64,000 nucleotides of DNA, taken from assembly GCF_000004195.4 (NCBI RefSeq), contig NC_030679.2, positions 37,003,712 to 37,067,711 on the forward strand. Direction: 5' to 3'. The position numbers and the translations under genes are program-made. Position 1 is the first letter of the stretch; every line of letters begins with the position of its first letter. Below, piece after piece: positions 1 through 49,988 of the stretch. Under the pieces are notes generated by a model. That model searched no databases. It was given only the letters and a program-made list of their open reading frames with translations, and was not told the origin of the DNA. This DNA comes from Xenopus tropicalis. Its lineage: Eukaryota; Chordata; Amphibia; Anura; Pipidae.

Positions 1-299
1 ACCAGCCCCTATTTGTACCCGCAATTATTAACAACCAGAAGGCGGGCACACATTTTAAACAGTGATTTGGTTGTCCGTAATGTCAATAATCATGGACCAG
101 CCTACTCTGATTTGTGATTGGTTTACATACATGCGCCCACCCTAACAAAGTTTCCATTGGCTGACACTTGCTGGGGGTGGGACGGAGTGCTTCATGGCTC
201 TGCAACTACAGAAAAATATGCAACTGAGTAAAAGCGATGTTTACACTTGGAGGAGGGCACTGGGAGGGGTTTTTACTTAGGGGTGGCAGAGGGAGGATG

Positions 300-430
300 T
301 CAATGTTTACACGTCACGAATCATATACGGTTTTACTTTCGCTTCCTGGTAGGCGGAGTCTGATGTGAGCGAATTGGAACTCCCGCGCAATTCGACAGGG
401 AAAGATCACGTTTCCGGAAGAAGCTGCGGG
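300..430 (+). promoter_or_regulatory. rad50: Probable RAD50 promoter and noncoding first exon
   Basis: This is the only CpG-containing GC-rich stretch near the 5' end of RAD50. It holds an ETS-type CCGGAAG core (414-420), and inverted CCAAT boxes lie just upstream (ATTGG near 117 and 154). The segment ends in a consensus splice donor (GTGAGT at 431). A matching acceptor lies at 2691-2692, 34 bases before the RAD50 ATG, so I infer a noncoding exon 1 of roughly 60-100 bases and a first intron of 431-2692. The start site itself cannot be placed from sequence. Confidence 0.55.
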
Positions 431-2692
431 GTGAGTAGCGCTTGCTCAGGTAGGGTTGCAGTGCCTTGGCTTCCGGCCGCCTTCATAATAACAATCATAA
501 TAGTAATGCTTGTTATGTGCGCTATACCCTGCCTGCAGGATGCTTCACATTGGCAGGCATGGCCGGATACAGGGGGCTTCTTTAATTACTAATTCATTCC
601 CGCTGTGCAGCCTCCCAGCCTGTGCATGTGTTCTGGGAGTTCCTTCCTGGAAGAGCTGTGCTTTAGGTGCAGCAATCATAGCAAATATATGCCTTCAGTT
701 TGTTAAAAATCTGCACCACTAAACTATTGCTTTTCATTTTTATTTTCTGCACTGCTGGTTGTGATTCTTGATAAAATGTAGCAGAAAGCAGCTGATCAGC
801 AGATCTGGAAGATACCTAACATGCTATATTGCTTCAACTGAACCAATCGCAGTTAATCATTTACAAACACATATTCCAAAATGATGGCCTTTATTTTTTT
901 TTATAAATGAATAATAAGCTTCGTAGAATCTTTTATTATGCCCAAAAACTTTTTGCAAGGAAGATGATTAATGTATGCCCTCTTTCGCTGGAAATTCATC
1001 AACTGCTGTAGTGGTGCAGACTGGGCATTACTTGTTTCCAGAAGCCCTACACTCAGCAACTACAAAACCCCTTTGGCCATAAAGCCGTGTATAGGCACAG
1101 CACAGATATACAGTGTTTGTGTTTTACACAGCCTTGCACCAGCGACTAAAAATTGCTGTAAAATTTGCATCTTTGTTAGTTAAAACTTTCCGCCATCAAT
1201 CTGTTTTGAAGAATCTTTTGTTTTACAGAGTATGAGATGCCGAGTAATGTGGTGGTGCCCATGGCTGCCCTATGATGCTGACATTTTGGCATATACTTTG
1301 AATTTGCACAGCCCATTATAAAGGATATTGACCCTGCACTATGTATTGTTATAGCCCAGTGATTGCCAACCAGTGGCTCGGGGGCAACATGTTGCTCACC
1401 AACCCCTTGGATGTTGCTCTCAATGCCCCCAAACCAGGGAGTTGTGTTGTAATGCACTTGAATAAGCAATTAGATAGTGACTAGCTATGTCCTTGATTTT
1501 AAATTGACTGGACATACTATTTTTAACTACTACTCAATAAAAGTTTTACAATTTTTTGTCAAGAGGTCTGAGCTTCATTACACCAGAGGTTGGTGCATAT
1601 ATCCTTTTTGATCGCTTTTTTTTTCATTCTCCTAATTAAATAGGCTGCACCACCAAGCAGCAGACTCCCAGGCCAATAGCGTTTGTTGCTATCTAAAATG
1701 TATTGTCAAAGAGGGGGCCAATTAAAATATAAATGTTGACTCTCTTGTGAATGTTATCGATTACAGTATTTACTAGATTCAAAAATGTTATAGTCCAGTT
1801 TCATATGCATTGGATCACTGTCCTAGAGGAGAATATCAATGGCACAATACAGTCTCATTCAGACCAAAAAAATATTCAAAAATAAAGTTTTTAAATACCA
1901 ACGAGTCCAGTGAAAGTTTAGAAACGAACAAGGGGTCAGTTCTCTGGTAAATTAGGCTTGGGGTTAGAGCTGTTGTCTCCTAGCCATTAGCCAGTTGACT
2001 AATAATTAACTGAACTGTTTTTGGTCACAGGAGTGCAATCTTTGATAAAGGTTTGCATTCTCCTTGTTTTATATTTGCACACCAGATAAAGAAAAAGTGA
2101 CATGCTACATCAAGCACCCATCATTGTGTTCTAAGAGCTGCTTTTATATTCTGCAGGGTGTATTGTTAAATGGTTTCTGTGTAGTCACATCAGAAATAAC
2201 AAATAGGCAAAGTCAGCACATTAACAAGAAGGCTAGAATTTTTTTTTATATTATGAAAGCGTGTCATCAGGAAACATAATCTTCCCAATGCAGTATGTAG
2301 GCGAGGCTGACACTTAATCCAGTACCCAATAATCAATTTAATTCAGTCTTGTAAAAAGTATTGGAATTCTTGATTCACTACATTCCTAGCAAAAATGCAT
2401 GCTGTTTTTAAAAATGTAGTCCCCCCCCCCCACAACTTGCCATGTGTCTAAACCAGGCACTTCTAGAGCATGAGGTGAGTTGGTAAAAACAGTTTTGATA
2501 ATATGGGGTGTCTTTATTGTACCAACTTTTATATTTGTGTCTGTTTAATAGGAGCCTGCACGCAGAAGCTGCATTTGCTTTTGTACTGAGTTTTCTATGT
2601 AATAGTCCCAGTATGGTTATTGTTTCTCTATTTGTTTGTGCAGCCTTGCTCTCTGTGCTTTGTGTGTATTTATTTTACTCTTTCACCTACAG
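431..2692 (+). other. Putative RAD50 intron 1 (noncoding)
   Basis: AT-rich sequence with no coding content that I can support. The one recognisable piece is an hAT-type MITE end near 1355-1420, shared in inverse orientation with 35334-35399. A poly-C run lies near 2421-2431. Confidence 0.4.
1355..1420 (+). repeat. hAT-like MITE end
   Basis: Begins CCCAGTGATTGCCAACC and continues through GGGGCAACATGTTGCTCACC. The same segment appears in reverse complement at 35334-35399, so it is an interspersed repeat. The terminal CAGTG resembles hAT ends, but no paired terminus or target duplication was found here. Confidence 0.5.
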
Positions 2693-2726
2693 TTTAGAAA
2701 TAATATACCAGAAAAAACAACACACG

Positions 2727-40451
<37,725 letters not shown>

Positions 40452-40474
40452 TCTGTTCCAAACAAAGGCCACTG

Positions 40475-40480
40475 AATAAA
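40475..40480 (+). terminator. rad50: RAD50 polyadenylation signal
   Basis: AATAAA lies 24 bases after the stop codon, followed by a GT-rich stretch (TTTCTGTCTGTC). This gives a very short 3' UTR. Longer 3' ends from more distal signals are possible. Confidence 0.7.
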
Positions 40481-41322
40481 GGATTTCTGTCTGTCACAGA
40501 TACGAACAATATGCATCAACCTTGCATTGGGTTTTGTCGGTAATACTTATGTTGCTCTGCTGTAAACATAATCTGTACTCAGTGAATTTACCATAGGTTG
40601 TATATATACTAATACAGCTTTACAATAATTCTCTCTAACTCACCTTACTCTGTGAGCCAAATCTCCAAAGTGTTATTCTTACAGGTGCCACAACAATACT
40701 GGTTGTAACAAAATGGGAAAAAGCCAATCCACATATTATGTAACATGAAAACATTGTACATTAGTGAATAAGAAAATTGTGTTTCACAAATGTTGGAGAA
40801 CAGACTTTCACTAGAATATTGGAATATGGGCCCCTTGCATACAGCTTCTAACGGTCCATCGGTGGTCCCCACTAGAGATGCAGCAAAATCGGAATCACAA
40901 GTCTTTCACAAAGGATGAATCTTGAAACCCTAACTTGCACATTAGGCAAAGAAAGGGGTAACAAAGTTATGTGATTTTAAGTATTCGAGTTGGATTCAGA
41001 CATTTTAAATTGCCTGGCCAAATCTGCATTTTGTATGCCTGCTTAATTATTAATAGGGAAACTCATTCTAATAAGAAAAAACTCAAAAATCTCAAACTGA
41101 AAATATGGCTTGACTTTGCCTAGAGCAACTCCCATTGGCTTCTCCATGAACTCACAAGCTTTTAGCTGCCGAAGTTTTACATTTATTAAGGGATTTTTTT
41201 CCCTTAATAAATATCACACATTCAAGGTTTTGAACCATAATATTGAATTACCCCCTTAGTCTTGCACAAGTTTCAAGAACAACGAAGGTAATACACTAGC
41301 AATATTTGTATGCAATGTAATG

Positions 41323-41590
41323 CAGGTATGAGATCTGGTATCTGGAAACCCGTTAACCAGAAGGCACTGGATTACGGGAAGGCGATCTCCTATAGACTCC
41401 ATTTTAAGCAAATCAATTTTTTTTAAATCAGTTTTCTTTTTCTCTGTAATAATAAAACAGTACCTTGTACTTGATCCCAACTAAGATATAATTAATCCTT
41501 ATTGGGGGCAGAACAGTCCTATTGGGTTTATTTAATGTTTAAATGATTTTTTTTTAGCGAACGTAAATCCCTTATTCAGAAAATCTGTAC
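41323..41590. mobile_element. CAGGTATGG family element, copy 6
   Basis: Starts CAGGTATGAGATCTGGTATC. The far end is degraded (CCCTTATTCAGAAAATCTG). Confidence 0.65.
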
Positions 41591-42321
41591 AGTGGTGAAA
41601 TTTAAGAAGATATCACACTTTAATAAAGTAATTGGTATCCGGTGGCCTAAAGGGATGTATTTCAAAGCCACCTTATTGCTGGTTTTACAGTTTTGCCAAT
41701 CTGAAAGTCTATAGAGTCCTAGCGGAGCCCTAGGTATTAATGGTGAAAAACAGAAGATGCCATAATATCCACTGCACCAAGATATCCCCAACTCTTCAAT
41801 AAGCAAATTAAAGATATTTCATGTTGACCTTTTTTGTGGCCTGAAAGGTTAATGTGGCTAGGGCAACCTTTTTGTTGACAAGAAGTACAGAAGATTCTCT
41901 AAGACTGCACATAATTCCATTGTTGGTTAAAGGAGCAGTATACCTCCTTGTTCAACATGAATACAACAAATGGGACTACAAAAATTGATGGGGTTTTCTT
42001 TATGTTATTTCTTGGGTCAAAGAGGCAAAATTGAAAGTGAAGCCATGTTCTACTGCCCTGTCCCAACAAGCACTGTCATAATAAATCTACAGCCCACTAT
42101 GAAACCTATGTATAATTAGCTGCTTTTTAACTACAAGCATAACGGGCTGCATCTGGGGGAAGGGTGTTAATGGTATATATAAAGGGCTGCTGATTTGTTG
42201 TCATTGAGCTTGTTGGGACCAGGAAGTTGAATAAGACTTTACTTTCAATTTCAGATTTTGCCCTGTTTAGTGCAAAAAATAAATTCTATTTATGTTTTGT
42301 AATTAAAGCAACAGGCAAACA

Positions 42322-42450
42322 CTACAGTGCCTTTAAAAAGTATACACCCTTCTGGAAGTTTTCATGTTTGATTGTAAAAACATGGAGTGAAGGTTTAGTA
42401 GGATTCTTTTGCTTTGAGTCAACAAACAAAACATGTTGTATTGGAATCTG
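42322..42450. mobile_element. Tc1-like end fragment
   Basis: CTACAGTGCCTTTAAAAAGTATACACCC resembles Tc1-like inverted-repeat ends (compare CAGTGGCTTGCAAAAGTATT at 55778). No transposase remains. Confidence 0.5.
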
Positions 42451-43309
42451 GAAACCATGGGGGTCATTTACATTTAGAATTCACTGAGCTCTCGTTGTGC
42501 TAAACTGCAGTTCCTGCGTTACTCTGGTAATGCTCCAATAGAACAGAGCAATGACGCACTACAGAGGTTGAAATCTGAGTTTTGGACCATTGGTTCCTAC
42601 ACTGTGGGGCTGTTCCAGCTGTGGGTGCCTTTCAGAAGGTCGGCTGGGTGAAATGTGAGTTGGTGCTTAATTAGTTTTCAGTATCCATGGAACTATAGAA
42701 CAACCACATTTTCATGTTTCCAACCTTGCTAAAAACTAATGGGGCAAATATACCATAAAATGGGGACTGAACATTAAAAGTCTGTAGACAGACCTCTGCC
42801 TTAGAGTAGTAAATTGCCCCATTAAGATGATGATGTACCCCAGGGTAAATAAAGAGCAGTTTCTGGCTATTCTGGGGATAGTTACATGCAGCCCATTATA
42901 GGCAAGTTGGGAAGGCAGTAACAGGTTTTTGTCACCATGTCCAATCTCTCTTTCTACTATGCTGGGGGTAATGCTGCTCATGGCACATAGCTTTTATATT
43001 CTCAGCAGATTAAAAAGGAAACAATTCTCAGCATTTTGTTGTGGTTTTTCCTAGAAGAAAACCTGTGGTAATGTACCTAAATGCCATCTATGACTTTACC
43101 AGTAATTGGACATTTGCCTGATCATTTATCTGTGCGCATTCAAGTGGGAATCGGACATACATGATGATAAGCAGTTATCAGTTGGGTATCATTAGAAAAT
43201 TACACAAAGATCAATGTAGTTATATTATTTGGGAAGAAAGGCCCCATCCTTATGCCACAGTCCTGTCGTTTATGGCCTTTGGCCTTGTGCTTTTGTATAG
43301 TCATAGAAC

Positions 43310-43640
43310 TTCTCTGTGATTTATATACCCTATATTATACGACAGGGGATATATTATTCACTATATATAATACACAAGACCCATAAATATCCTGTCAATT
43401 ATATCCTTATAAACAGTACTTAGTGATGTCATGAGTTATAATTGGTGCTTAGCGATGTAATTCCTGTCATATGACTCATTGAAACGTGTGTATTATAATA
43501 AATAATGTACCCCCTGTTTTGAAATAAAATATGAGGATATTAGAAGTCATGGTGCTTTTATATAGCCATGGAAATCCCCTGTGACAATATCCCTATATAT
43601 TTCAGCAAGGGGTTCATTATTGACTATATAATGGCCAGAG
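43310..43640. repeat. Palindromic MITE family C, copy 1
   Basis: Contains TTATAATTGGTGCTTAGCGA, TATTATAATAAATAATGTACC and a short-arm foldback. Related pieces lie at 30740-30815, 35640-35840, 46500-46735 and 50740-50880. Confidence 0.5.
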
Positions 43641-43771
43641 GTAAAAAGTTGATTAAAACTAGGTTTTAAAGGTTAAAACATGAAAAGGTATTAGTTCTAT
43701 TTAAATGGATGTTTGCAATATGTATGCACCGACAAAGATCAGAACTTTTCCTTAAAATTAGGGATCCCTAC

Positions 43772-44336
43772 TTAAAGGGGTTCTTCACCTTTTGAGTTAA
43801 CTATTAGTACGATGTAGAGAGTAATATTCTGAGACAATTTGCAATTGGTCTTCATTTTTTTATTATTTGTAGTTTTTTAGTGATTTCATTTTCAGTTCAG
43901 CAGCTTTCCAATTTGGTGTTTTGGCAGCTATCTGGTTGCTAGGGTTAAAATTACCTTGGAAACCAGGGAGTGGCTGGAATGAGAGACTTAGAAATGAATA
44001 GGAGAGGGGCTGAATAGAAAAGAAAGTTACAAAAAGTAACAATAAAACTGTAGCCTCACAGAGCAGTAGTACTTTGGCTGCCGGGGTCAGTGACCCCTGG
44101 GGATGGGCAAAATAATTTGCTGCGTGACGTTTCCATTGACGCGGGCGGTGCTTTTGACGCGTGCATCGTTTTTTTGTAACGCATGTGTTATTCTTTTGAC
44201 GCTCATCAGAGAAAGCAGCGCGCTGCACTAATTATTTCGTTTATCCTTAGTGACCCCCATTTAAAAACTGAAGTTGCTTAGAATTGCCCATTCTATAACA
44301 TACTAAAAGTTAATTTAAAGGTGACCCCCCCCTTCA
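43772..44336. mobile_element. T2-type MITE, family B copy 4
   Basis: Full copy starting TTAAAGGGGTTCTTCACC. A CpG-rich segment of about 150 bases with repeated TTGACGC (about 44104-44250) interrupts it and is absent from the other copies, so it is probably a second insertion. Confidence 0.6.
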
Positions 44337-46039
44337 AAATAATGGCAAGGCATCTCCCACTGACGTGAAGTCACCAGCTTTTAGATGGCAAATTTTTACA
44401 TTCAAGTTTTTTGCTCATACTGAATCGAACATTCGAGTTTGTGAGTTTTAGCTACAAAAAAACTAAAGTGTAAATATTGATAAATCTGCCCGTTAGTGTG
44501 CCTTCTTAAAAAATGCAGAGTTGCGCAGCAGACGTTATGTCACGCTACTTCAGGTCCCCAGATGCGCAGGTGAAGCCAAGTTCCTGATGGAATTCACTTG
44601 TTTGTGCTGATCTCTAACAGTAGAGGCCCTAAAGCACCAGTCGGTGCCGGCAAACCCCCCTGCAAAACTCTGCAGCCTGGAGTGGGAGGAGGCTTCCCAT
44701 TTCATTCAATAGAGCCCATTTAGAAGGAAATCTACTCACTGGAGCTTCCATAGACCCTCAAATCTATAACCATAGACACTGAACTTATTACCTTCAGTTC
44801 AGACTCCAATAGGAAATTACTAAATATAATTGCAAACCCACTGATGGACATGAATTGTGATGCAATAGTGTATATGCAGGCCAGGCAGCCTGTATGTCTT
44901 AGGCAGGGCAGGGAACAAAATGCTGACGCTTAATTGTAGATCTTTGTTTAAGTGCCATATGGGTATGAAACATGCTTGGATGTTGCTCCCAGTGGCCTCA
45001 AAGTAGGTGCTTATTTTTTAATTTCTGCCTTGGAGGCAAGTGTTGATTGGATAAAACTTAGTGTAAAGCCAAACAGAGCCTTCTATAGGCTGCCAGTTCA
45101 CATATGGGCTTGCAAATAGCCAATTATAGCTCTAATTTGCACCCCCAGGAACTTTTTTCATGTTTTTTATTTTACTTTTGGAGTTTTTCCTCTTTGAAAC
45201 TGTGTTCGCACACCATTGATAAGGAGGCCAGCTGCCCATGCTGTAAAACTAGTGCAGAGGTGATAAAATGACCATAAATATATCTTTCAGCCAAAACCCT
45301 CAATAAATGTACACAGAAAGTTAGAAAACCACATTGGCCATGGATGTATGTTGCACTGAAATGATACACAAAAAAAACCCTTGTTTACCCGAAGTGATAA
45401 AAAAAATTCAGAAATCCACAACACAGAGATTATCAGCTTTGTCAATGGTGTGAAACCACAGAACTTCATTCAGGGCTAAAAGCGAAACAGAACTGCATTC
45501 TATTGAGCTGATTCTTATCTAGTAGGTAAGGAGTTCTGATTCTGAAATCAGATAATTAGAGCAGGTCTCCAGTCTGAACTGGAATTGGATTGGCCAATTC
45601 TAACTTTTCTGTATAGTAATTAGCAGTGGCTAACACACTCCAAGCAAAGTTGCATCAACTTTTACTACATTTATTGGGGGTGATGCACATTTTGCTCATT
45701 TAATAAGGACAGTAAGTCAGAGAGTCCTAAAATAAGATTTTTAGTTCTAATATATTGTCATAGTGTTCATATGGGGATATCCAATGCTCTACTTTTGTCT
45801 GAGTGCCAGGCCCATGGCTCAAGGGGAGTCCAAGGCTGCTTATCCCTGATCAACTAATGGTGTTGCCTGAATCTGAAACTTTTGGATATGGAATGTGAAA
45901 GACAAAGGTAAAACACAGATCACTAATTTGGTGTGGGATTCAGCTTGTACCCTATTAGCATGAGCTAAATACACACGAGTCTTATAAATGTCAGGTAGAT
46001 TCTGGTCAGGTAGTGCTTGTGCCCAAGGCAATGGTACTT

Positions 46040-46260
46040 GGCCTGGCACCCTAATTGTAGACCCCCTGCACACAGGGTCGGACTGGGCCGCTGGGAAAAA
46101 AACCCAGTGGGCCCCAGAGACCCAGTCCCTGTTACTGCTCCCCCGGCCGCCACTCCCCTGACACATTTCACTTACATGCGCTCATGGGAGGACGTCAGGC
46201 AGGTGGCGGGGCCGGCGGCCACCACAGTAGGCCCTGCACCCCCCCAGTGCCATCCTGCCT
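46040..46260. repeat. GC-rich interspersed repeat
   Basis: Begins near CAGGGTCGGACTGGGCCGC, with strong local foldback (GGCCGCTGGG, CCCAGTGGGCC). GC content far above the flanks. Possibly an hAT-type MITE; family not certain. Confidence 0.4.
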
Positions 46261-46499
46261 GAACACTTGCTTGTTCTCTGAACCAACCCTTTCTCTGGCA
46301 CTTTGTCCACAACTGCACAACCCCTGCTGCTCACCCACCTGCTGCCAGTCTCTCCTTTCTTCTTCTAATTGTGCCTTTCCTGTTGTGCTTGGGTAACATG
46401 ACTTTCCTGACAACCTCTGTTTCTGGCCATGTTCTTAGGGAGCAGGCTCCATCTCAAAAGTACCCAATGCAATTGTATAACCACCAATGAGTTCCATGA

Positions 46500-46735
46500 C
46501 CATGTAAAAGCACGAGGCCAAATCTCTGGTGCTTTTATACAAGTTAAGGAACTCCAAGGTGACTTCTAATTTTTTTCAACTGGGGGCACATTATTTATTA
46601 TAATACACAAGTTTCAGTAAGTCATGTGATAGAAATTATATTACTAAGCACCAATTATAACTGATGACATCATTAAGCAACGTTTATAAGGATATAATTT
46701 ACAGGATTTTCATGGCTGTTGTGTATTATATTAAA
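46500..46735. repeat. Palindromic MITE family C, copy 2
   Basis: Inverse of the motifs at 43310-43640 (AAGCACCAATTATAACTGAT). Confidence 0.5.
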
Positions 46736-47202
46736 TACTAATTATATTAATGCAACAAAAGGGTATCTCAGTGAAAAATGGCTCTATGCTCCTCAGGATT
46801 CAGGATTAATGAGAGATATCAGTGAGATACTAAGTGGTAAATGTTCCAGAAACAAAGCCTTTCTGTTTGGAAAATGGAGCAAAATTAAAAATTTCCTTTT
46901 CAGAAGAACAACAGAAAGATGCAGTCTTCAGTACGACACCGTAGCGCTGTACGTAGGGCACGCAGTCCTTGCCACACCTCAAGGCCATATTAGTGCTGGC
47001 AATAACCACGGATTTGGCTAGATTCATTTATTCCCCATTATTTAATTGCCAAGACACACAGTGCTGGTAATGAGATAAGTTCCCCTTTAAAATGAGGGTA
47101 AAGAAAAGGATACTGAGGCAAAAGTTGTAGAACAGTATAAAAGCAAAAATACCATCCGACATAAAGAGTGAAATCTCCATAGGGTTGGCTGCTTATAAAA
47201 AT

Positions 47203-47264
47203 GACCTTGTGTTAGTAATATCATTTCTGTCATGTGACAGAAATGATATTACTAACACAAGGTC
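47203..47264. repeat. Perfect 62-bp palindrome
   Basis: Two perfectly complementary 30-base arms around a TG centre. The left arm starts GACCTTGTGTTAGTAATATC and the right arm is its exact inverse. See findings. Confidence 0.95.
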
Positions 47265-48404
47265 CCTGGATAGGGTAAGCTAAGGTCTTACCTTGCTGCT
47301 TGTGTTTGTGGTATGGGATCTAGGATCATGTATTGGTCCAGCCAGAGAGGAGTATTCAGTCCCAGGGGAACTTCACAACCAAACTATTAAAATCCAGTAA
47401 GTCAGTAGAATGTTCTATTGCATTCACATGAGAAGCAATCTCAGAGAGATAGGCAGCCGAGGTTTCTTGGAACGTTATATTTATACACACGTCAGTAATA
47501 ATCACGTCATAGGAACAAACTTTCCATTGGTTAGTATAGTCATTCTACACTAAGGGTTAACTATGAAACATGCTTACAGTGCCTTAGAACTGTAGCCTTG
47601 AATCCACAAAGGGAATGGTCAGCCACACAGGAGACAGAATCAAGTCCATAGGACTCTTTATCTCCCCTTTCACATACTGTACTGATACTGTACCTTCCCA
47701 GAACATTGTGTTAAAACAAGCTGTCCAATATCATATGCCAAGGCTAACCATGAAGTAAATGCCTCTATATATCTCTTAAAGCTGAAACACAGTTGCTGGT
47801 TAACACAGCATGCAGAACTATAACAAGGTACCTACCTAAAGTGACCAGAAACGGTAAAGGGACTTCATCAACAGGGAGTCCATCCGACAACCACGGTCTG
47901 GCTTCCCTAAAGCCATCGGCATTATTATCTATTGATTTTTATCTACAAAGCTACACTCAAATTCTAACTGCAACTTCAGCCTTTTATCTACAAATTTCAA
48001 CTGTGATTCACTTGCTGTGGGGCGGTCAGTGCACTGGTTATAGATGGATGCCCACTTTCTTGTTTTTGATGCAAGGCAAAAATGTTTATATGCATTCTGT
48101 TGTTTTTGTGTCAAATGTATTAGAGTGAGAGTGTTTTATAAAGATTTCTTTATTTACAGGTTTCCAAACTTTTTATTTTTTTTATTTTTCTTGTTGTAAT
48201 ACAACAGGTGTTTGGACTTGAGCTGCATGAATCCTTATCAGTACTGGCAGCAAATTGGGTTTATACAAATAGTTTTGGAGGGCACACCACAGTAGCTAAA
48301 GCAGAAATTGCTGGCTTTAAAACAAAGACAGCAAAAAGAAGAAAAAAGGGTGCAAATGAGAATCTGTTCCCCAAGCCCACATAGGGGCAAACAGAATATT
48401 AATA

Positions 48405-48757
48405 CAAATCAATCAATTACTCAATGCACACCTACTAACCACAAAAAGGCAGCAAATGGTATGTTTAACATATAATGCTTTTTATATGGTAAATATTCAC
48501 AAAACAGTAAATACAATTATAATGCATAATATACATACCACCAGTTGGACAAAATGTAATAAAACAGAAAAAGCAGACACGTGTGGATTGAGAAAACCCC
48601 AACGTTTCAGAACACAGTCCTTTGTAAAGGGGATCCCCCCTCAATCCACACGTGTCTGCTTTTTCTGTTTTGTTACATTTTGTTACATGTATGTTAAACA
48701 TACCATGTGCTGCCTTTTTGTGGTTAGTAGGTGTGCATTGAGTAATTGATTGATTAG
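48405..48757. mobile_element. Foldback element with hammerhead-like centre
   Basis: The outer arms (TACTCAATGCACACCTACTA and its inverse) and inner arms (AAAAAGCAGACACGTGTGG and its inverse) make about 350 bases of imperfect palindrome. Confidence 0.65.
48597..48632 (-). ncRNA. Hammerhead-like motif (c), degenerate
   Basis: The minus strand reads CCTTTACAAAGGAC, a loop, then GTTCTGAAACGTTGG. The stem II and GAAAC parts are kept, but the CUGAUGA box is lost. Its central position in a foldback is the same as for motif (b). Confidence 0.25.
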
Positions 48758-49777
48758 AAAACTGGGTTTACATCATGATTATATGGATTTTAGTAGACTT
48801 AAGGTTTGGTAAACCATACCTAGAATTGAACATCTCCTTCTTTATACAAGTGTAGGTGCCAGAAATCACCAAATTCACCATTGTTTGATCAAAATCCCAT
48901 TATAAATGGAAGTCCAGAGAGTCTACATACAAAAGCAAATTTTAGAGAAGACATATTGTGTAAAAAAACAAGAATTATAATTCTCTAAATATAGAAAAAA
49001 AGTTGCGTTTCTGGCTGATTTGTTGAAAACTTCTCCAAAACCCCTACTAGTCCCGCCCATCTGTCCTACTTCCTGCTTTCTCCTTTCCCAGACTGTGAAG
49101 GGGAGCCGGCACCACGCTGTACTGTACAATGCACTGTAGGCTAGGAACCAATTATCAGCTAGGCTGACCTGATAGGGAGCTGACACCTGTCTTTGTTTGT
49201 GTGCAGGGTTATAATTGGCTATCCCCTATCATGCGTAACTTGAGGGGCAGGTTATACATAAAGATGCCCTGGGAAATCTCAGGGTCCCCAAGCCCAACAA
49301 CAGTTGGTTTGCAGTAGGGGGCCCATGACTCCTCCATTACTCCAAGCTTATGTTCAGTAGGGGACAGGGAAAAAAGAAAAGATCATGGCAGTCAGTACCC
49401 TTACCTTTCCCCTTATCATTTCTGTTTTGTCACTTTTTGTGTGAATTCATATAGCAAAATTCAAGTTACTCTTTTACTCTTTCATTCCAAATTGTTCTCA
49501 TGAGCCACAATTCTTTTAATGAATAAATATGGATTTCAGATTTTTCTTTTTATCTTAGAATCACTGTGTCACCGCTTGCGCCTCTATCTCATTATCTCGC
49601 TAGCAAATAACCGGGACGTAATGTTGTGTATGCAACTTTTTTCACTTGTCAGAATTTACAAAGTGTGGTTTGGATGACTATCTGTATAAATAGCATTGAA
49701 AATTTGCATTTGTGATTCATTGGGATTTTTAACCTTTTAAATTCTGAAGGTCAACAATTGTCTCCAGGTTCTGCTAA

Positions 49778-49783
49778 TATAAA
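49778..49783 (+). promoter_or_regulatory. TATA box of the cytokine gene
   Basis: TATAAA, 80 bases before the first codon, which predicts a start site near 49805-49810 and a 5' UTR of about 55 bases. A second TATAAATA lies at 49685-49692. A short TATA promoter is usual for T-cell cytokines. Confidence 0.6.
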
Positions 49784-49862
49784 GAGGGCTACAAATTCTT
49801 GCCAGTCACAAAGCTCCAACTATCTTTATTGCTTCAACTTCTTGTCGCAACAAGCAATCAAT

Positions 49863-49988
49863 ATGATATTGGCTTTGAGGTCGGCGGTGCTTCTGTCTCT
49901 TCTTACTATTGCCTGGGGGATGTCGTACCGAGCGGCTGTATTAACAGAAATTATAACATTAATTGACTCAGTTTCAGCCTCTGATATG
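49863..49988 (+). CDS. il4: Cytokine exon 1 (signal peptide, helix A)
   Basis: Residues 1-42, with donor GTAAGC after GATATG. The frame is open upstream as well, but the TATA-predicted transcript begins only about 55 bases before this ATG. Confidence 0.85.

Larger units (their letters stand above)
40496..49757. other. RAD50-cytokine intergenic spacer
   Basis: No coding exon that I can support on either strand. It consists of MITE copies listed separately plus unique AT-rich DNA. In mammals IL13 and IL4 follow RAD50; here I looked for a second signal peptide or helix-type exon and found none. Confidence 0.5.

Noticed and set aside
46719..47027. Overlapping 100-residue + and 65-residue minus frames
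   Set aside because: Checked for histone or cytokine similarity; none found. Composition and flanking foldbacks suggest repeat-derived DNA.
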